From contig NZ_FOHW01000011.1 in the NCBI RefSeq assembly GCF_900111735.1, forward strand, positions 62,001 to 126,000: a stretch of DNA of 64,000 bases. Reading direction: 5' to 3'. Origin of the DNA: Pseudomonas graminis (GTDB lineage Bacteria; Pseudomonadota; Gammaproteobacteria; Pseudomonadales; Pseudomonadaceae). The stretch's first letter is position 1, and each line of letters starts with the position of its first letter. Below are positions 62,746 to 64,000 of this stretch, in pieces. Both the position numbers and the translations under genes were made by a program. A model generated the notes under the pieces. That model saw nothing but the letters and a program-made list of their open reading frames with translations, was not told the DNA's origin and searched no databases.

Positions 62746-63717
62746 TTGTTCACACCTATCCCCGTCACCATCCTCAGCGGCTTTCTCGGCGCCGGCAAAA
62801 CCACCTTGTTGCGCCATCTGCTCAAGGAGGAACACGGCCTGAAGATCGCCGTGATCGAGAACGAATTCAGTGATGCCGGCGTCGACACCCAGTTGCTCGG
62901 GGACGAGCCCGTGCAGGTGATGACCCTGTCCAACGGCTGCGTCTGCTGCACCATTCACACCGACCTGACCAAAGCGCTGTATCTGCTGCTGGAGCGCCTC
63001 GACAGTGGCGAGATCGCGTTCGATCGCCTGGTCATCGAGTGCACCGGCCTGGCAGACCCGGCACCGGTGGCGCAGACCTTCTTCATCGATGAGGAACTGC
63101 GCGAGCGTTACATCCTCGACGGCATCATTACGCTGGTCGACGCAGCCCATGTCGACACGCATCTGGAACAGACCATCGCCCAGGCGCAGATCGGCTTCGC
63201 GGATCGTCTGTTGGTGAGCAAGACCGATCTGGTGGATGAAGCTACCTTCAAAGCGCTAAGCGAACGGCTAACTCGCATCAACCGCCGCGCGCCGATACGC
63301 GTGGTCGAGCACGGCAAGATCGACCTCGCCGAGCTGCTGGACGTGCGCGGCTTCAACCTCAACGCTGACATCGGCGGGATGACCCTGCGCCCGGCAGCAC
63401 CTGCAGGCCGCTCCATCGACCGCATCAGCAGCCTGGTCCTGCGCAGTGACCAGCCGCTGGATATCGACAAGCTCAGCACCTTCATGAACGAGTTGCTGGA
63501 AGAGCACGGCAAACAACTGCTGCGCTACAAAGGCGTGCTGAGCATTGCCGGCGAGGATCGCAAGCTGGTATTTCAGGGCGTGCTGAAGTTGTACGGCTTT
63601 GATTTCGACGTGGAGTGGGCAGCGGGCGAAAAGCGTGAAAGCGTGATCGTGTTCATTGCCGACGAACTGCCGGAGGAGAAGATCCGGGCCGGCTTTGCAG
63701 GCGTTGCTGCAGATTAA
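62746..63717 (+). CDS. yjiA: CobW/YjiA-family metal-binding GTPase
   Basis: The 323-aa G3E GTPase has the P-loop SGFLGAGKTTLL (residues 11-22), the conserved metal-binding motif GCVCCT (C65-x-C67-C68), ECTGLADP, the guanine-specificity motif SKTD and a C-terminal CobW domain (from about 220, ending in the AAD tail). It may supply or insert zinc or another metal. The start is a TTG (62746) with GAGG 10 bp upstream; no in-frame ATG precedes the P-loop. Family relatives begin at the same place. Confidence 0.93.
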   Translation: MFTPIPVTILSGFLGAGKTTLLRHLLKEEHGLKIAVIENEFSDAGVDTQLLGDEPVQVMTLSNGCVCCTIHTDLTKALYLLLERLDSGEIAFDRLVIECTGLADPAPVAQTFFIDEELRERYILDGIITLVDAAHVDTHLEQTIAQAQIGFADRLLVSKTDLVDEATFKALSERLTRINRRAPIRVVEHGKIDLAELLDVRGFNLNADIGGMTLRPAAPAGRSIDRISSLVLRSDQPLDIDKLSTFMNELLEEHGKQLLRYKGVLSIAGEDRKLVFQGVLKLYGFDFDVEWAAGEKRESVIVFIADELPEEKIRAGFAGVAAD

Positions 63718-63736
63718 GTATCGTGTGCGGGAATGA

Positions 63737-63869
63737 TCCGTAAGACGCGCTATGGCGCCTGCGTAGGACCGTTCCGAATCGTACTTTCAACCCCCACTCT
63801 ACGCTTCTAGACCCCACGTCCCGTCCCTATCCTTGCTGGATCTGAAGTCAAGCAAGGAAGGGCAGCCCC
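63737..63869 (+). promoter_or_regulatory. Copy of the hcp promoter and leader, here without hcp
   Basis: From TCCGTAAGACGCGCTATGGC to CCCTATCCTTGCTGGATCTG and AGCAAGGA this region repeats the leader found before hcp (41341-41470, opposite strand) with only scattered changes. In place of hcp it runs directly into AGGGCAGCCCC and an effector start codon. The intact effector is preceded by AGGACAGCCC. Confidence 0.78.
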
Positions 63870-64000
63870 ATGTCCAAGCCCTACGTGTTCATCAATGACC
63901 GCATACAAACCTACTTCACGCTCAAGGCTCGGGTCGGCGGGAGCGCAAAATTTGATGTGCTGAATGCGCACATTCGCAATGTGGTGGTTATGCCGGGCCA
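63870..64000 (+). CDS. Second Hcp-associated effector gene, N-terminal part (cut by window end)
   Basis: The 43 visible residues (MSKPYVFINDRIQTYFTLKA, then RVGGSAKFDVLNAHIRNVVV and MPG) are the same as the start of the effector at 39889-40842, except for GGS in place of SGG. Only the N-terminal module is visible, so the toxic domain, length and immunity gene are unknown. It starts at ATG with AAGGAAGGG upstream and has the duplicated hcp promoter. Confidence 0.82.
   Translation, partial: MSKPYVFINDRIQTYFTLKARVGGSAKFDVLNAHIRNVVVMPG

Overview
The window is chromosomal DNA from a Pseudomonas, most like the P. syringae / P. fluorescens lineage. The reasons are the gene order rbfA-truB-rpsO-pnp, Pseudomonas-type REP palindromes (GTAGGAGC...GCTTGC...GCGA and CCCGGCT...AGCCGGTCCCAC) between most operons, a uronate dehydrogenase locus, a type VI secretion hcp gene, and the block fpr, mscL, radA, PilZ, cstA, ybdD, yjiA. 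No rRNA, tRNA, CRISPR array or intact insertion sequence was seen.

Layout. 0-5 kb: core translation and RNA-decay genes, then a periplasmic BON-domain gene behind a strong sigma-54 promoter. 5-8 kb: a REC/CheC-like regulator with a PAS-GGDEF diguanylate cyclase, and a lone Fe(II)/2-oxoglutarate-type oxygenase. 8.5-15 kb: a leftward uronate operon (udh, lactonase, TRAP dctP-dctQ-dctM) plus an OprD-type porin; dctQ has an in-frame amber codon. 15.3-23.9 kb: a rightward sugar/polyol operon (binding protein, ATPase, permease, zinc dehydrogenase, FGGY kinase, DCXR-like reductase) with a LacI regulator on the opposite strand. 24-38 kb: mixed genes (MFS exporters, phosphodiesterase, solute-binding protein, HBM chemoreceptor, acyltransferase, flavoprotein, HDAC-like hydrolase, GNAT, tesB, HAD phosphatase, alpha/beta hydrolase, YpfJ metallopeptidase).

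38.4-41.5 kb is the most unusual region. It is a leftward orphan hcp locus: hcp, a glycine-zipper effector candidate, and a small membrane protein that looks like its immunity protein. Behind these come two further paralogous membrane proteins, each preceded by a decayed C-terminal scrap of an effector gene. At the right edge (63.87 kb), in the opposite orientation, the same effector N-terminus begins again behind a copy of the hcp promoter and leader, but hcp itself is missing. The two copies bracket a 22-kb segment as inverted repeats.

41.6-63.7 kb, between those copies: an EntS-type MFS protein, trmA with a purine permease, a PaoABC-type aldehyde oxidoreductase, a choline/carnitine-type binding protein with an esterase, a cyanide-insensitive bd oxidase (cioAB plus a small DUF2474-type subunit), rlmG, a LuxR-type HTH protein, fpr, mscL, radA, a MapZ-like PilZ protein, cstA-ybdD and a CobW-type GTPase.

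All calls come from reading the sequence and from memory of protein families. No database search was run.
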